NCBI GenBank assembly: GCA_009774245.1
Contig: VSNM01000011.1
Span: forward strand, 43,623 to 107,622
DNA length: 64,000 bases
Direction of reading: 5' to 3'
DNA from: Lachnospiraceae bacterium
GTDB taxonomy: Bacteria; Bacillota; Clostridia; Lachnospirales; Lachnospiraceae
Part shown: one piece after another, positions 51,244 to 61,844 of the stretch
How positions within the stretch are numbered: the first letter of the stretch is position 1
Layout of the letters: every line of letters begins with the position of its first letter
Notes under the pieces: generated by a model
Database searches by the model: none
Seen by the model: the letters and a program-made list of their open reading frames with translations, nothing else
Told to the model about the DNA's origin: nothing
Position numbers and translations under genes: made by a program

Positions 51244-52113
51244 TTAATCCTTAATCTGCTGCTTTGTTTTCAAGATGACAAGCACCTCCTCGAGATGTTC
51301 AAAATCAACTGCCGGCGTAATTTTCCCGGATTTTGTGAGATTATTGGCGTCCTGTTCGATCTCACTGATATATCCGATCAGAATGCTCGGCAGATACTTA
51401 TCACTGATATTGGAGGTGACTACCTTGTCTCCGACCTCCACCCTGTTCTGGGAATCATTGAGCTGCCCAAAACCGATCACACCATCCTCCATCATCTGAA
51501 GGGAACCCTCAACCATCAGATTGTCTGAGCTTGCAAGCACCATTCCGCTGACATTGGAATTGTCATTGATCACCGCGGTGACTTTTGCCCAGTTGGAGCC
51601 AATATCGACAATCCGTCCGACAAGTCCCCCATCGGCGATCACATTCATATCTATGGCCAGACCGTCGTCTGTACCCTTATTGATCGTAAACGCGTGAAAC
51701 CAGTTGCCGCTGTCCCTGGCTATGATCCTGGCGCCCACCTTCTCATAACCGCTGTACTGCTCGTCGAGCTTGTACAATTCCCGAAGGTAGTTCAACTCAT
51801 ACTTATCCTGCTGAAGCTGTGTATTCTGAACAGTCAGCTCATCGATCTGCTGTTTGAGCTCCTGATTCTCCTGCAGTATAATCCTCAATTCCCCAAGCTC
51901 ATCCATTCTGACAGAGATCCATGTACCAATGCGGCTCACACCGTTCTGAAAAGGAACAATAACGTAGCCGACCAGCTTATTCAGAGGCGTCGCCGAGTAG
52001 TCGGTAAAAAAGGTCACCGCCATAAGCGCCACACAGATACATGTCAGGATCAGCAGCAGGTATTTGCTTGGAATGGAGAATTTATCCCTTTTTCTCTTTA
52101 TCACCGGACTCAT
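51244..52113 (-). CDS. mreC: Rod shape-determining protein MreC
   Basis: The 289-residue protein has one N-terminal helix (about 14-36), a coiled coil (about 70-105) and paired beta-barrel domains with RDSGNWFHAFTINKGTDDGL and DGGLVGRIVDIG. It scaffolds PBP2 outside the membrane. It lies 5 bp after mreB. Confidence 0.95.
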   Translation of the reverse strand: MSPVIKRKRDKFSIPSKYLLLILTCICVALMAVTFFTDYSATPLNKLVGYVIVPFQNGVSRIGTWISVRMDELGELRIILQENQELKQQIDELTVQNTQLQQDKYELNYLRELYKLDEQYSGYEKVGARIIARDSGNWFHAFTINKGTDDGLAIDMNVIADGGLVGRIVDIGSNWAKVTAVINDNSNVSGMVLASSDNLMVEGSLQMMEDGVIGFGQLNDSQNRVEVGDKVVTSNISDKYLPSILIGYISEIEQDANNLTKSGKITPAVDFEHLEEVLVILKTKQQIKD

Positions 52114-52118
52114 GAATT

Positions 52119-53129
52119 CTAGCGCCCCATTCCTTCAAGATAAGCAACTGATTTATAGTTATCATCCTTGATGATCTTTGCGAGTCCCAGAGCGACACCC
52201 GAGACGGGATTCTCACTCACATTCACTTTGAGGCCTGTCCCTTTTGCAATCAGCTCTGCAAGATGTGTTACCTGCGAAGCGCCTCCGGTCAGATACACTC
52301 CGCGCCGGAAGATATCCGCAGAGAGTTCTGGCGGCGTCCGCTCCAGGATAACCCGAATATTGTCTATGATCACATTAAAGTTCTCCAGCATACTCTCACT
52401 CACCAGCTCTGTCGGGATCTCCTTTTCCATCGGAAGGCCAGTTACGATATCGCGCCCATACACGACTGCCTTTTGGCTGTTCTCCTCAAGCTCGCGCAGA
52501 TCAATCTTGACATTCTCCGCAGTCTTACTGCCGACAATCAGGCTGAACTCCTTGCGGATCGCATTCTTGATCGACTCGTCAAACTTCTGCCCGCCCACCT
52601 TGATCAGGCGGCTGAGCACGATGCCTCCCAGCGAGAGAATGGAAATTTCCGTTGTGTGAAAACCGACGTTGACAACCAGGATTCCCTGTGCGTTCTTGAC
52701 ATCGATGTCAAGTCCCAGCCCGTCCGCAACAGCCTTCTCGACGCGCAGGATCTTCTTTGCCTTGATATTTGCATCCTTTACCAGATCAGAAAACGCTCTC
52801 TTCTCCACTTCAGTGATGTCAGAAGGAACTGCAATGTAGAACTCTGCAGGCTTCACAGAGCCCTTGTTGCAGTCCAGAATAAAGTTTTTGAGAATCAGCT
52901 GCATATTTTTAATATCCGCAATGACTCCATTGCAGAGCGGATAGGAAATTTCGATATTGGATGGCGCCTTTTCAAACATTTCAAATGCAGAATCACCATA
53001 TGCAAACAGGTTTTTCTTATCCTCGATTGCAATCATATTTTTTTCCACGATAACATTGTCATTGTGGGCATTGTAAATCTTGATTGTTCTGGTACCCAGA
53101 TCGATACCAAATGCGTTGTTAGCCAACAT
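52119..53129 (-). CDS. mreB: Divergent MreB actin homologue
   Basis: The start at 53129 (AAAGGAGTTGTT upstream) gives 336 residues. MreB landmarks are FGIDLGTRTIKIY (phosphate 1) and TGGASQVTHL (adenosine). The phosphate-2 motif, normally DIGGGTTE, reads NVGFHTTE (N154-V-G-F-H-T159), losing the acidic residue and two glycines. Nucleotide hydrolysis may be altered. It heads the mreBCD-mrdA-min-rodA block, after radC. Confidence 0.93.
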   Translation of the reverse strand: MLANNAFGIDLGTRTIKIYNAHNDNVIVEKNMIAIEDKKNLFAYGDSAFEMFEKAPSNIEISYPLCNGVIADIKNMQLILKNFILDCNKGSVKPAEFYIAVPSDITEVEKRAFSDLVKDANIKAKKILRVEKAVADGLGLDIDVKNAQGILVVNVGFHTTEISILSLGGIVLSRLIKVGGQKFDESIKNAIRKEFSLIVGSKTAENVKIDLRELEENSQKAVVYGRDIVTGLPMEKEIPTELVSESMLENFNVIIDNIRVILERTPPELSADIFRRGVYLTGGASQVTHLAELIAKGTGLKVNVSENPVSGVALGLAKIIKDDNYKSVAYLEGMGR

Positions 53130-53148
53130 AACAACTCCTTTCTGTTTC

Positions 53149-53838
53149 TCATAAAAGTCCTTTTTGTATAAAACTGGTATATCTGTTATCCCCAATGATG
53201 ATATGATCCAGCAACGGAATTTCAACTAAATCGGATACTTCCTTTATCTTCTGTGTCACCAGCACATCCTGCCTGCTGGGTGTCGGATCGCCGCTTGGGT
53301 GGTTGTGCAGGATTACAATATAAGACGCCTCGTTGCGCATCGCCTGGATACAGATGTCACGCGGCGAGATCAATGTCGAATTGAACGTGCCCGTCGACAG
53401 AACGGACTCATGCACGATATGCCGTTTGGCATCCAGCAGCACCAGCAGAAGCTGCTCTGTATCCCTGTGGCGCATCTTCTCCATATAATAGGCCGCTACT
53501 GTCTCTGGCTTGTCAAAGGTTAAATCCGGCCTTGCCTGCATGTTTGATGTTCGCTTCGCAATCTCGGCAATGCACAGTAGCTGCACTGCTTTGACCTCTC
53601 CGATTCCCGGAATCTGCATCAAATCTCTGATGTTAAAGTGATACAGCCCCAGGAGTCCCATGCCCTCGCCCGCCATTTTCAGGACGTCCCGCCCAAGCTC
53701 AATGGGAGTCTTTTCTCTCGTCCCGGTTCTGAGCATGATAGCAAGAAGCTCGGCATCCGAAAGACTCTCCGGTCCAAGCCTCATAAACTTGTCATAAGGC
53801 AGTTCATCCTTTGCATATAATTCTTTTAAAAGGCTCAT
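53149..53838 (-). CDS. radC: RadC / JAMM-domain protein
   Basis: The 229-residue protein has an N-terminal helix-hairpin-helix (IPGIGEVKAVQLL) and a C-terminal JAMM metalloprotease-like site with HNHPSGDPTPSRQD. It does not act in DNA repair as first thought; the role is unclear. It neighbours mreB, as in Bacillus. Confidence 0.95.
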   Translation of the reverse strand: MSLLKELYAKDELPYDKFMRLGPESLSDAELLAIMLRTGTREKTPIELGRDVLKMAGEGMGLLGLYHFNIRDLMQIPGIGEVKAVQLLCIAEIAKRTSNMQARPDLTFDKPETVAAYYMEKMRHRDTEQLLLVLLDAKRHIVHESVLSTGTFNSTLISPRDICIQAMRNEASYIVILHNHPSGDPTPSRQDVLVTQKIKEVSDLVEIPLLDHIIIGDNRYTSFIQKGLL

Positions 53839-53965
53839 ATATTGTATGCCTTGCTCTCCATTTAGTTATCTTACCACACTAAATCAAGTCTGTACATAAA
53901 AAAAATTAGTTTTTTTTCGACATATTTCCTGTTTTGGAAAAATTTATGAAAATATTTATACTTTT

Positions 53966-55270
53966 TTAAATCTGCACGATTCCTGCATCGACCACACTCT
54001 GAAGCGTCTTCATGATGCCAAATTGCGCGTGTTCCCATGTGAGTCCCCCCTGAAAATATACTGCATATGGAGGCTTGATCGGACCGTCCGCGCTCAGCTC
54101 GATCGAGGAGCCTGACACAAACGCCCCTGCCGCCATGATGACAGGACTGTCGTACCCCGGCATGTCCCAGGGCTCCGGCGTCACGAAGCTGTCAACCGGA
54201 GCTGCCGCCTGAATGCCCTTACAGAAAGCGATCACGCCCTCCGCTGTGCCAAATTCGACCGCCTGTATAATGTCGTGTCTCGACTCTGTGCTGTTCGGAA
54301 CAACTTTAAAGCCAAGTTTTTCATAGATATTTGCCGCGAAAATTGCCCCTTTCAGCGCACTGGCTGTCACTGTCGGGGCGAGAAACAGACCGTGGTAGAA
54401 ATCTCTCAGTATGCCGAGAGACGCTCCCACCTCCTTGCCCAGGCCCGGGGAAGTCAGCCTGTATGCCGCATTCTCAACGCACTCCCTTCGCCCTGCGATG
54501 TAGCCGCCGATCGGTGCGAGTCCGCCTCCCGGATTCTTGATCAGTGAACCGACTGCCATGTCAGCTCCCACATCGGTAGGCTCGATGCGCTCCACGAACT
54601 CACCGTAACAATTGTCCACCATACAGATGACATCCGGCTTGATTTGTTTGATGAATGCGATCAGCTCCCCAATCTGTTTTACGGAGAGTGTCGGTCTGGT
54701 CTGGTATCCCTTGGAGCGCTGTATCGTGACAAGCCTTGTCTTTTCATTGATGGCTTTTTTAATGTTGTCATAGTCAAAGCTGCCGTCTGCGAGCAGGTCC
54801 ACCTGTCTGTAAGAAATACCATACTCGGCAAGGGAACCCTTTGACGGGCGGATTCCGATTACCTCCTCGAGCGTGTCATAGGGCTTTCCCACCGGTGAAA
54901 GAAGTTCGTCTCCGGGGCGAAGATTGCTCATGAGCGCCAACGCGAGCGCGTGCGTGCCGCAGGTGATCTGCGGTCTGACCAGCGCGTCCTCCGCGTGAAA
55001 GATCGACGCGTACACCGCCTCTAATGCCTCCCGGCCTATGTCATTGTATCCATATCCTGTGGTCCCCAGCAGACATGCCTCACTGACTCTGTTGTCCTGC
55101 ATTGCCTTTAGAACTTTTAACTGATTGTATTCCGCATTCCGGTCGATCTCGTCAAAGCGCGGCTGCAGGCTGTCCAGGATATCTTTGCCAAAATGATATA
55201 CCTTGTCCGAGATACCAAGTTCCCTGTATATCTCCTGAACAGATGTGTTGTCCTCATTTGTTTTTTTCAT
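53966..55270 (-). CDS. Methionine gamma-lyase family protein (YnbB-like)
   Basis: The 434-residue PLP enzyme of the aluminium-resistance/YnbB family has a PLP lysine in VGSLIKNPGGGLAP, a GTTGYGYNDIGREALEAVY motif and QITCGTHALALALMSNLRPGDE. It probably cleaves C-S bonds but substrates are not established. Its ATG overlaps the miaA stop by four bases. Confidence 0.88.
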   Translation of the reverse strand: MKKTNEDNTSVQEIYRELGISDKVYHFGKDILDSLQPRFDEIDRNAEYNQLKVLKAMQDNRVSEACLLGTTGYGYNDIGREALEAVYASIFHAEDALVRPQITCGTHALALALMSNLRPGDELLSPVGKPYDTLEEVIGIRPSKGSLAEYGISYRQVDLLADGSFDYDNIKKAINEKTRLVTIQRSKGYQTRPTLSVKQIGELIAFIKQIKPDVICMVDNCYGEFVERIEPTDVGADMAVGSLIKNPGGGLAPIGGYIAGRRECVENAAYRLTSPGLGKEVGASLGILRDFYHGLFLAPTVTASALKGAIFAANIYEKLGFKVVPNSTESRHDIIQAVEFGTAEGVIAFCKGIQAAAPVDSFVTPEPWDMPGYDSPVIMAAGAFVSGSSIELSADGPIKPPYAVYFQGGLTWEHAQFGIMKTLQSVVDAGIVQI

Positions 55271-56211
55271 TGTTGTTTCCTTTCGTGCACTATTATCGTT
55301 TTCATATAGTTTAACACTTTTTCGTCATCATATGCAAACTGATCTTTTTCAATCCAGATAACATCCCGCTCACGCCGGAACCATGTGAGCTGCCGCTTGG
55401 CAAAATGGCGCGTATCCCGCTTGATGGTATAGACAGCTTCGTCCAGCGTGATCTCGCCCGCAAGATACGAGATGATTTCCTTGTAGCCAAGCCCCTGCAT
55501 GGCGGTTGAGTCCCTGCTGCAGCCCATGTCAACCAGACGCTTCACCTCATCGACCAGTCCCTCTTCTATCATCATATCCACACGCTGATCGATCTTTTCA
55601 TAAAGTTTTTCTCTCTTATCCGTGAGGACGAAATAGCAGGAATCATACGCGGATTTTTTCTCCCGCTCCGCCGCGTTGTGTTCGGAGATCTTCCGCCCTG
55701 TCTGGCGGTAAAATTCGATCGCGCGTATCACCCGTTTCACATTGTTTGCATGGATTTCCTGCGCGGCTTTGGGATCACATTCCTTCAGCATAGCATGAAG
55801 ATGTTCCGCGCCTTTATCACGCGCAAGCTGCTCTAGTTCTGACCGCAGCGCCGTGTCCTCACCGCTCTCCTGAAAATCGATATCATAGAGCACCGACTGG
55901 ATATAAAATCCCGTTCCGCCCACGATAATCGGGATTTTTCCCCTTTCATAGATTTCCGCGATCGCCTGTCTGGCATACTTTTGAAACAGGACAATATTAA
56001 AATCTTCCGTCGGTTCTAAAATGTCCACCAGATAATGCCTGATGCCCTGCATCTCTTCTGGCCGAATCTTGGCGGAGCCGATGTCCATATGCCTGTACAC
56101 CTGCATGGAATCCGCGGAGATGATCTCTCCATCTATGGACTTTGCAAGCGCTATGGAAAGTTTTGTTTTGCCGGCTGCCGTCGGGCCGGTCAGTATGATC
56201 AGCGGATTCAT
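55267..56211 (-). CDS. miaA: tRNA dimethylallyltransferase MiaA
   Basis: The 314-residue enzyme has P-loop GPTAAGKTKLS, ISADSMQVYRHMDIGSAK and TWFRRE near the C terminus. It prenylates A37 of tRNAs reading U-starting codons. It overlaps genes on both sides by four bases. Confidence 0.96.
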   Translation of the reverse strand: MNPLIILTGPTAAGKTKLSIALAKSIDGEIISADSMQVYRHMDIGSAKIRPEEMQGIRHYLVDILEPTEDFNIVLFQKYARQAIAEIYERGKIPIIVGGTGFYIQSVLYDIDFQESGEDTALRSELEQLARDKGAEHLHAMLKECDPKAAQEIHANNVKRVIRAIEFYRQTGRKISEHNAAEREKKSAYDSCYFVLTDKREKLYEKIDQRVDMMIEEGLVDEVKRLVDMGCSRDSTAMQGLGYKEIISYLAGEITLDEAVYTIKRDTRHFAKRQLTWFRRERDVIWIEKDQFAYDDEKVLNYMKTIIVHERKQQ

Positions 56212-57005
56212 CTCGTTTCCTCTTTTTGCATCAGATATCGTTTTCGGTATTTTAACTGCACATAGGACAAAATGCGCCTGTAATAAACCGGATTGCTGAT
56301 GCCGCCGAGAATCCCTGCGACAGGAATCCCCTGCACAAATTTGGCCAGCAGCATGTCAGCCGCAAACGCATCTGCCGTCCTTCCAAGCTGCTCCTTGAGT
56401 CCCGTCTCTGTCCGGACGGCATTGGGGACAAAGAAGCCGTCAACCTCCGCATTACAGGCAATCCACTGCTCTCCTTTTGACATCGATGCCTCCAGCAGCT
56501 TTAAGATAAACAGTTTCTCCTGCGGTGTGTCATAGGAAAATCCGTATTGAAGCGCTGTCTCATATGTCCCTTTGAGAATCACTGACAGAAACAATACAAT
56601 ATCCGGCAGACCAACGCCAAGCACCCCCAGGCCAATGCCCTCAGCTGTACTAACAGCCATATTGACAAAATTACCACGGTCAATACTTGTTTTTAATTGT
56701 CGAAGTTCTTTTTTACCACCCTTTAATTCCACAGCATAATCATGTATCTGAAAATCGAGTTCAATCTCATTTTTCGAGTATGTCTTTTCAATCAAGACTG
56801 TTCCTTTTTCAAAAATTAACTCAAATGCCTTGCAAAAAGCAAGCTTGAGGTTCTCATACACCCTCGGCGGGATTTTCTGCTCCAGACTTTTTCTCCATCC
56901 CGCAGTCTGATACTGCTTTGCCTGTTTTGTGAGTCCCGCCTCTTTGCGGACGATACTGTCTAACGCTCTCTCGATCGGAGTTTTTTTGGTTCCTTTATTG
57001 TTCAT
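56208..57005 (-). CDS. EcsC family protein
   Basis: The 265-residue protein has the EcsC-family layout: a helical N terminus (RALDSIVRKEAGLTKQAKQY), TAEGIGLGVLGVGLPDIVLF and IPVAGILGGISNPVYYRRIL. Biochemical role is unknown. It lies between mutL and miaA, overlapping miaA by four bases. Confidence 0.85.
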   Translation of the reverse strand: MNNKGTKKTPIERALDSIVRKEAGLTKQAKQYQTAGWRKSLEQKIPPRVYENLKLAFCKAFELIFEKGTVLIEKTYSKNEIELDFQIHDYAVELKGGKKELRQLKTSIDRGNFVNMAVSTAEGIGLGVLGVGLPDIVLFLSVILKGTYETALQYGFSYDTPQEKLFILKLLEASMSKGEQWIACNAEVDGFFVPNAVRTETGLKEQLGRTADAFAADMLLAKFVQGIPVAGILGGISNPVYYRRILSYVQLKYRKRYLMQKEETR

Positions 57006-57035
57006 CTTTATTTCACCACACCTTTTCGTGTAAAT

Positions 57036-59108
57036 TCACACAATCCGCTTGAACTTTTTCTCAATCTCATACTTCGACATTGATATAATCGTCGGCCTGC
57101 CATGAGGACAGTTGTAAGGGTTGTCAAGCTCCAACAGTTGTTCAATTAGTTTGTCTGCTTCCTCGTAGGACAGCGAATTATTTCCCTTGACAGCCGCCTT
57201 GCATGCCATCGACGCGATCTTCTCACGTATGATCTGTGGCACACCGCGCACCGGGCTCTCGACCATCTGAGTCAAAACCTCTTCAAAAAGGCTCTTAATA
57301 TCGTGACCAAACAGGTCAAGAGGCACACCCCTGATCGCGAACGCATTCATGCCAAAATCCTCAATCTCAAACCCCAGTTCCTTGAAATACTGCTCATAAC
57401 TGTTGATCAAAGCCGCCTCTTTGGGGGTGACGCTGATCACAACCGGTGGAGTCAATGTCTGTGTATAAATTTCACTGTTTTCCACCTTGTTCAATATCTG
57501 TTCATACTTCACCTTCTCATGTGCAGCATGCTGGTCAATCATCAGCATCTTATCGCGGTATTCAATAATCCAATAGGTATCAAACACTTGTCCGACTATC
57601 CTGTACTCCTGCTTCGCCTCCCGCGTCAGAATCTTCTCATCAAAGAAATTTAACTGCTCCGGTTTTTCGACGATGATCTGATCTTTTGATTTGATGACAC
57701 CCAGATTTTTCGTGTCCGTCTCTCTGGGAGGGGTACCCAGTATCTTTCCGTAAGCGGAGCCTTGTTTTGCAGGACTTGTTCCCGCTGTACGCTCATTACC
57801 CATAGAATTGCTGCCCTTAAAATTTTCCCTGTTATCCACAAAAAAAGCGTCGCCATTATGAGATAATTGATTATTCTGTGAAAGTTCATCTGAGATATTT
57901 CTGTTGTCAGTCATACCATCATAGTCATAACTGCTTCCGTGAGAAGAACGGTTATACCCGCTGTCCTCCTGCAAAATATTTGGAATCTGTGTCTGCGGTA
58001 CGGATTCCTCCGCGCTCCTACGCTCCTTCTCAAACGGTTCCGGCACCTCTATTTTCTCTGCCTTCTTATCCTTTTTTGTATTTTTCTGATCCGCGCCAAG
58101 TGTTGCACTAGGTATCATTTCCTGCTGGGATAAAAAGTCCGCCACATGTTCTGCGATCAGTTTATAGATCCCATTTTGATTAGAAAAACGAACCTCCATC
58201 TTGGTTGGGTGGACATTCACGTCCACATTCTCCGTCGGAACGGTGATATGTACGACGCAGAACGGATATCTGTGCTGCATCATGTAGGACTGATACCCTT
58301 CCTCGATCGCTTTTGAGATGATTTTACTCTTGATATACCGCTGATTGACAAAATAATTCTCGAAATTCCTGTTGGCGCGGTTTAAGGTCGGTCTGCCAAG
58401 AAAGCCCTCCAGCGTGACATCTCCATCGACAGCCTGAAACGCCATCATCTCGTTTGCGATATCCCGGCCAAAGATGCGATAGATGATGGCTTTCAGATCT
58501 CCGTCTCCGTTTGTATAAAATTTTGTCTGCCCGTTAATCACATATTTAAACGAGATCTCCGGCCTTGACAGCGCCATGTGCTCTAGCAGGTCGGTGATGT
58601 AGCTTGCCTCCGTCATTGCCGTTTTCAGGAACTTGCGTCTCACGGGCGTATTAAAAAAAAGATTTCGCACCATAAATGTCGTGCCGTCGGGCGCGCCAAC
58701 TTCCTCAAAGGCCGTCTCCTTCGCTCCCTCCAGGCACAGACGCGTTCCTGTCATGGCGTCCTTTGTCTTAGTGACGATCTCGACCTTTGACACCGCTGCG
58801 ATACTCGAGAGCGCCTCCCCACGAAATCCCATGCTGCGCAGGCTCATCAGGTCCACGACAGAACTGATCTTGCTCGTCGCATGGCGCATAAATGCGTTTC
58901 GCAGCTGGTCATGTTCGATGCCGGAGCCGTCGTCTGTCACGCGGATAAACTCGATGCCGCCGTCCCTGATCTCGACGGTGACCGCGCGCGCACCCGCATC
59001 AAAAGCATTCTCCACCAGCTCCTTGACCACACTCGCAGGACGCTCCACGACCTCACCTGCCGCGATCTTGTCAATTGTAGCGTCATCCAATACATGAATC
59101 TCTGCCAT
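57036..59108 (-). CDS. mutL: DNA mismatch repair protein MutL
   Basis: The ATG at 59108 gives 690 residues. The GHKL ATPase has IAAGEVVERPASVVKELVENAFDAGA and DDGSGI. A linker of low complexity (about 355-490) precedes the dimerisation/endonuclease domain with the latent nuclease motif DQHAAHEK..YE and CPHGRPT. It is therefore an endonuclease-type MutL that nicks the nascent strand. Confidence 0.97.
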   Translation of the reverse strand: MAEIHVLDDATIDKIAAGEVVERPASVVKELVENAFDAGARAVTVEIRDGGIEFIRVTDDGSGIEHDQLRNAFMRHATSKISSVVDLMSLRSMGFRGEALSSIAAVSKVEIVTKTKDAMTGTRLCLEGAKETAFEEVGAPDGTTFMVRNLFFNTPVRRKFLKTAMTEASYITDLLEHMALSRPEISFKYVINGQTKFYTNGDGDLKAIIYRIFGRDIANEMMAFQAVDGDVTLEGFLGRPTLNRANRNFENYFVNQRYIKSKIISKAIEEGYQSYMMQHRYPFCVVHITVPTENVDVNVHPTKMEVRFSNQNGIYKLIAEHVADFLSQQEMIPSATLGADQKNTKKDKKAEKIEVPEPFEKERRSAEESVPQTQIPNILQEDSGYNRSSHGSSYDYDGMTDNRNISDELSQNNQLSHNGDAFFVDNRENFKGSNSMGNERTAGTSPAKQGSAYGKILGTPPRETDTKNLGVIKSKDQIIVEKPEQLNFFDEKILTREAKQEYRIVGQVFDTYWIIEYRDKMLMIDQHAAHEKVKYEQILNKVENSEIYTQTLTPPVVISVTPKEAALINSYEQYFKELGFEIEDFGMNAFAIRGVPLDLFGHDIKSLFEEVLTQMVESPVRGVPQIIREKIASMACKAAVKGNNSLSYEEADKLIEQLLELDNPYNCPHGRPTIISMSKYEIEKKFKRIV

Positions 59109-59145
59109 ATTTGTCTGTTCCTTTCCTATTAGCATGCTAATTTAT

Positions 59146-61800
59146 TCACGCCTCTCCCCACCGGTTTTTCAGCTTATTCTGCAGTCGGTACAAGGTGTTC
59201 AGCGCATCAAGCGGCGTCAGATTGGATATATCGATCTCTTTTAGTTCCTTCACAACGTCCTCGTCCTTAACAGTATCAAATAGTGACATCTGCCCCAGAT
59301 CCACATCATCATAGTGTTTCGGCTTTTTCTTCTCGCCCTTTGTGTCGACCGTGATGCTCTGCACCTTGGCGGTGATGTCATTGTCGCTTAGCTGCTCCGC
59401 GATCTCCCTGGCGCGGTCAATCACCATATCCGGCACACCCGCGAGCTTTGCAACCTGGATTCCATAGCTCCTGTCAGCGCCGCCCTTGATGATCTTTCTC
59501 AAAAAAATGATGTCATCGCCCTTTTCCTTGACCGCGATGCAGTAATTGTTGACGTTGTTCATCTTGCCCTCGAGCTCCGTCAGTTCGTGGTAATGTGTGG
59601 CAAACAGCGTCTTTGCGCCGAGAATCTTCTTGTTGCTGATATGCTCGATGACAGCCCAGGCGATGCTCAGCCCGTCAAAGGTCGAGGTGCCGCGTCCGAT
59701 CTCATCCAGCACCAGCAGACTTTTTGGCGTAGCGTTTCGCAGGATATTGGCAACCTCGTTCATCTCCACCATAAAGGTACTCTGACCGCTCGCGAGATCG
59801 TCAGACGCACCCACGCGCGTAAAAATCCTGTCCACAATGCCGATATTGGCGCTCCTTGCAGGGACAAAGCTCCCGAGCTGCGCCATCAGGACGATTAACG
59901 CCGACTGGCGCATATAGGTTGACTTCCCCGCCATATTAGGCCCCGTGATCACTGCGATACAGTGGTTACTGTTGTCCAGAAATGTATCGTTTGATACAAA
60001 CATATCATGCTCGATCATCTTCTCCACGACAGGATGCCGCCCCTCCTTGATGTCAATAATGCCCTTGTCGTTTAATGTCGGCCTAACGTAGTGATTCTGT
60101 TCCGCGACGACAGAGAGCGCCGCGAACACATCAAGCCGCGCCACCGCCTTTGCCGTCTTTTGAATCCGCTCGAGCTGCGTCGCGATATCATCCCGGATTT
60201 GGCAGAACAGATCGTACTCGAGGACATTGAGCTTGTCCTCCGCGTTCAGGATTGTGTCCTCAAGCTCTTTTAGTCTCGCCGTCGTGTAGCGCTCCGCGTT
60301 GACGAGCGTCTGCTTGCGCACATAATCGTCGGGCACCTGGTTTTTATAAGAGTTGCTGACCTCAAAATAATAGCCGAATACTTTGTTGTATTTAATCCGA
60401 AGGTTCTTAATGCCTGTGCGCTCCCGATCCTCCTCCTCGAGCTGCGCAAGCCAGTTCTTTCCGTCGGTCTTTGCTTTTCTCAGATGATCGATGTCCGCAT
60501 TAAAGCCCTCTTTGATAATACCACCCTCGCGAATCAGGATCGGCGGTTCCTCGCAGATCGAATTTTGAATCAGTTCATACAAATCCTCAAGCCCATCAAT
60601 CTGTTCGTCAATCTCTTTTAAGAGTTTCGCGTCAAAGTCCTTTAGAACCGTTTTGATGTGCGGAAGCATCTCCATAGAATTGGCAAACGAGATCAAATCC
60701 CTCGGATTAGCAGATTTATAACTCACGCGCCCGAGCAGACGCTCCATGTCATAAATTGGATTCAAGTACTCCCTGATCTCGTCTCTCGACACGGTATTTT
60801 TGCAGAGCTGTTCGATCGTGTCCAGCCTGTCATTGATGTCCTCCATATCGACCAACGGCTGTTCGATATCGGTTCTAAGCTGTCTCGCGCCCATCGCCGT
60901 CTTTGTCTTGTCGAGCACCCATAGCAGGGAACCGCGCTTTTGTTTCTCGCGCAGCGTCTCTGTCAGCTCGAGATTGCGCCTTGTGGAGCTGTCAAGAAGC
61001 ATGAAACGGCTTGCCAGATAAGGAGTGATGTGTGTGATATGCGACAGCTGTGTCTTCTGTGTCTCCAGCAAATACTGCATCAGCACCCCGGAGGCAATCA
61101 GTCCTGACGGAAAATCCTCTAATCCAAGCCCAGTGAGCGTGTTGACCTTGAAATGCTGCATCAGGCATTTCCGGCAGCTATCCTCGTCAAAATACCACGG
61201 TTCCAGCGGATAGATTGCTATTTTTAGCCGGTTTTTGAGGTCATCAATATCGATTCCACTCATCAGGAACGCATCATTGCATATGATTTCTGTCGGCATA
61301 TATTTGTAGAGCTCGTCCGTCAGCTTTGCGAGCCCCTCAACCTCTGTCATATAAAAATCCCCTGTCGTCACGTCGGCCACAGAGATTCCAATCTTATTTG
61401 GAAATTGCGCGATGCACATGATATAATTGTTCTTCGATTCCTCGAGCGCCTGGACGTTCAGATTTGTCCCAGGCGTGACGATGCGGATTACCTCCCGCTT
61501 CACCAGTCCCTTGGCAAGCTTGGGATCTTCGACCTGCTCGCAGATCGCGACTTTATAGCCTTTTGACACCAGTCTGTTCAGATAGCCGTCCACCGCGTGG
61601 TAGGGCACGCCGCACATAGGGGCGCGCTCCTCCATGCCGCAGTCCTTTCCCGTCAGCGTCAGTTCCAGCTCCTTTGACACAAGCTTTGCGTCCTCAAAAA
61701 ACATCTCATAAAAATCACCGAGTCTGTAGAATAAAATGCAGTCGTTATACTGCTTCTTCGTCTCCACGTACTGCTGCATCATCGGTGTCATCCCAGCCAT
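59146..61800 (-). CDS. mutS: DNA mismatch recognition protein MutS
   Basis: The 884-residue MutS1 has the mismatch-binding N terminus (MTPMMQQYVETKKQYNDCIL.YRLGDFYEMF, with the Phe-x-Glu in DFYEMF), Walker A TGPNMAGKST, Walker B SLLVLDEIGRGTSTFDG and a C-terminal tail. It recognises mismatches and recruits MutL, whose gene begins 37 bp downstream. Confidence 0.98.
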   Translation of the reverse strand: MAGMTPMMQQYVETKKQYNDCILFYRLGDFYEMFFEDAKLVSKELELTLTGKDCGMEERAPMCGVPYHAVDGYLNRLVSKGYKVAICEQVEDPKLAKGLVKREVIRIVTPGTNLNVQALEESKNNYIMCIAQFPNKIGISVADVTTGDFYMTEVEGLAKLTDELYKYMPTEIICNDAFLMSGIDIDDLKNRLKIAIYPLEPWYFDEDSCRKCLMQHFKVNTLTGLGLEDFPSGLIASGVLMQYLLETQKTQLSHITHITPYLASRFMLLDSSTRRNLELTETLREKQKRGSLLWVLDKTKTAMGARQLRTDIEQPLVDMEDINDRLDTIEQLCKNTVSRDEIREYLNPIYDMERLLGRVSYKSANPRDLISFANSMEMLPHIKTVLKDFDAKLLKEIDEQIDGLEDLYELIQNSICEEPPILIREGGIIKEGFNADIDHLRKAKTDGKNWLAQLEEEDRERTGIKNLRIKYNKVFGYYFEVSNSYKNQVPDDYVRKQTLVNAERYTTARLKELEDTILNAEDKLNVLEYDLFCQIRDDIATQLERIQKTAKAVARLDVFAALSVVAEQNHYVRPTLNDKGIIDIKEGRHPVVEKMIEHDMFVSNDTFLDNSNHCIAVITGPNMAGKSTYMRQSALIVLMAQLGSFVPARSANIGIVDRIFTRVGASDDLASGQSTFMVEMNEVANILRNATPKSLLVLDEIGRGTSTFDGLSIAWAVIEHISNKKILGAKTLFATHYHELTELEGKMNNVNNYCIAVKEKGDDIIFLRKIIKGGADRSYGIQVAKLAGVPDMVIDRAREIAEQLSDNDITAKVQSITVDTKGEKKKPKHYDDVDLGQMSLFDTVKDEDVVKELKEIDISNLTPLDALNTLYRLQNKLKNRWGEA

Positions 61801-61844
61801 ATAGTAACCTCATCTTTCTGTATTTTTACACACTCAACATACCG

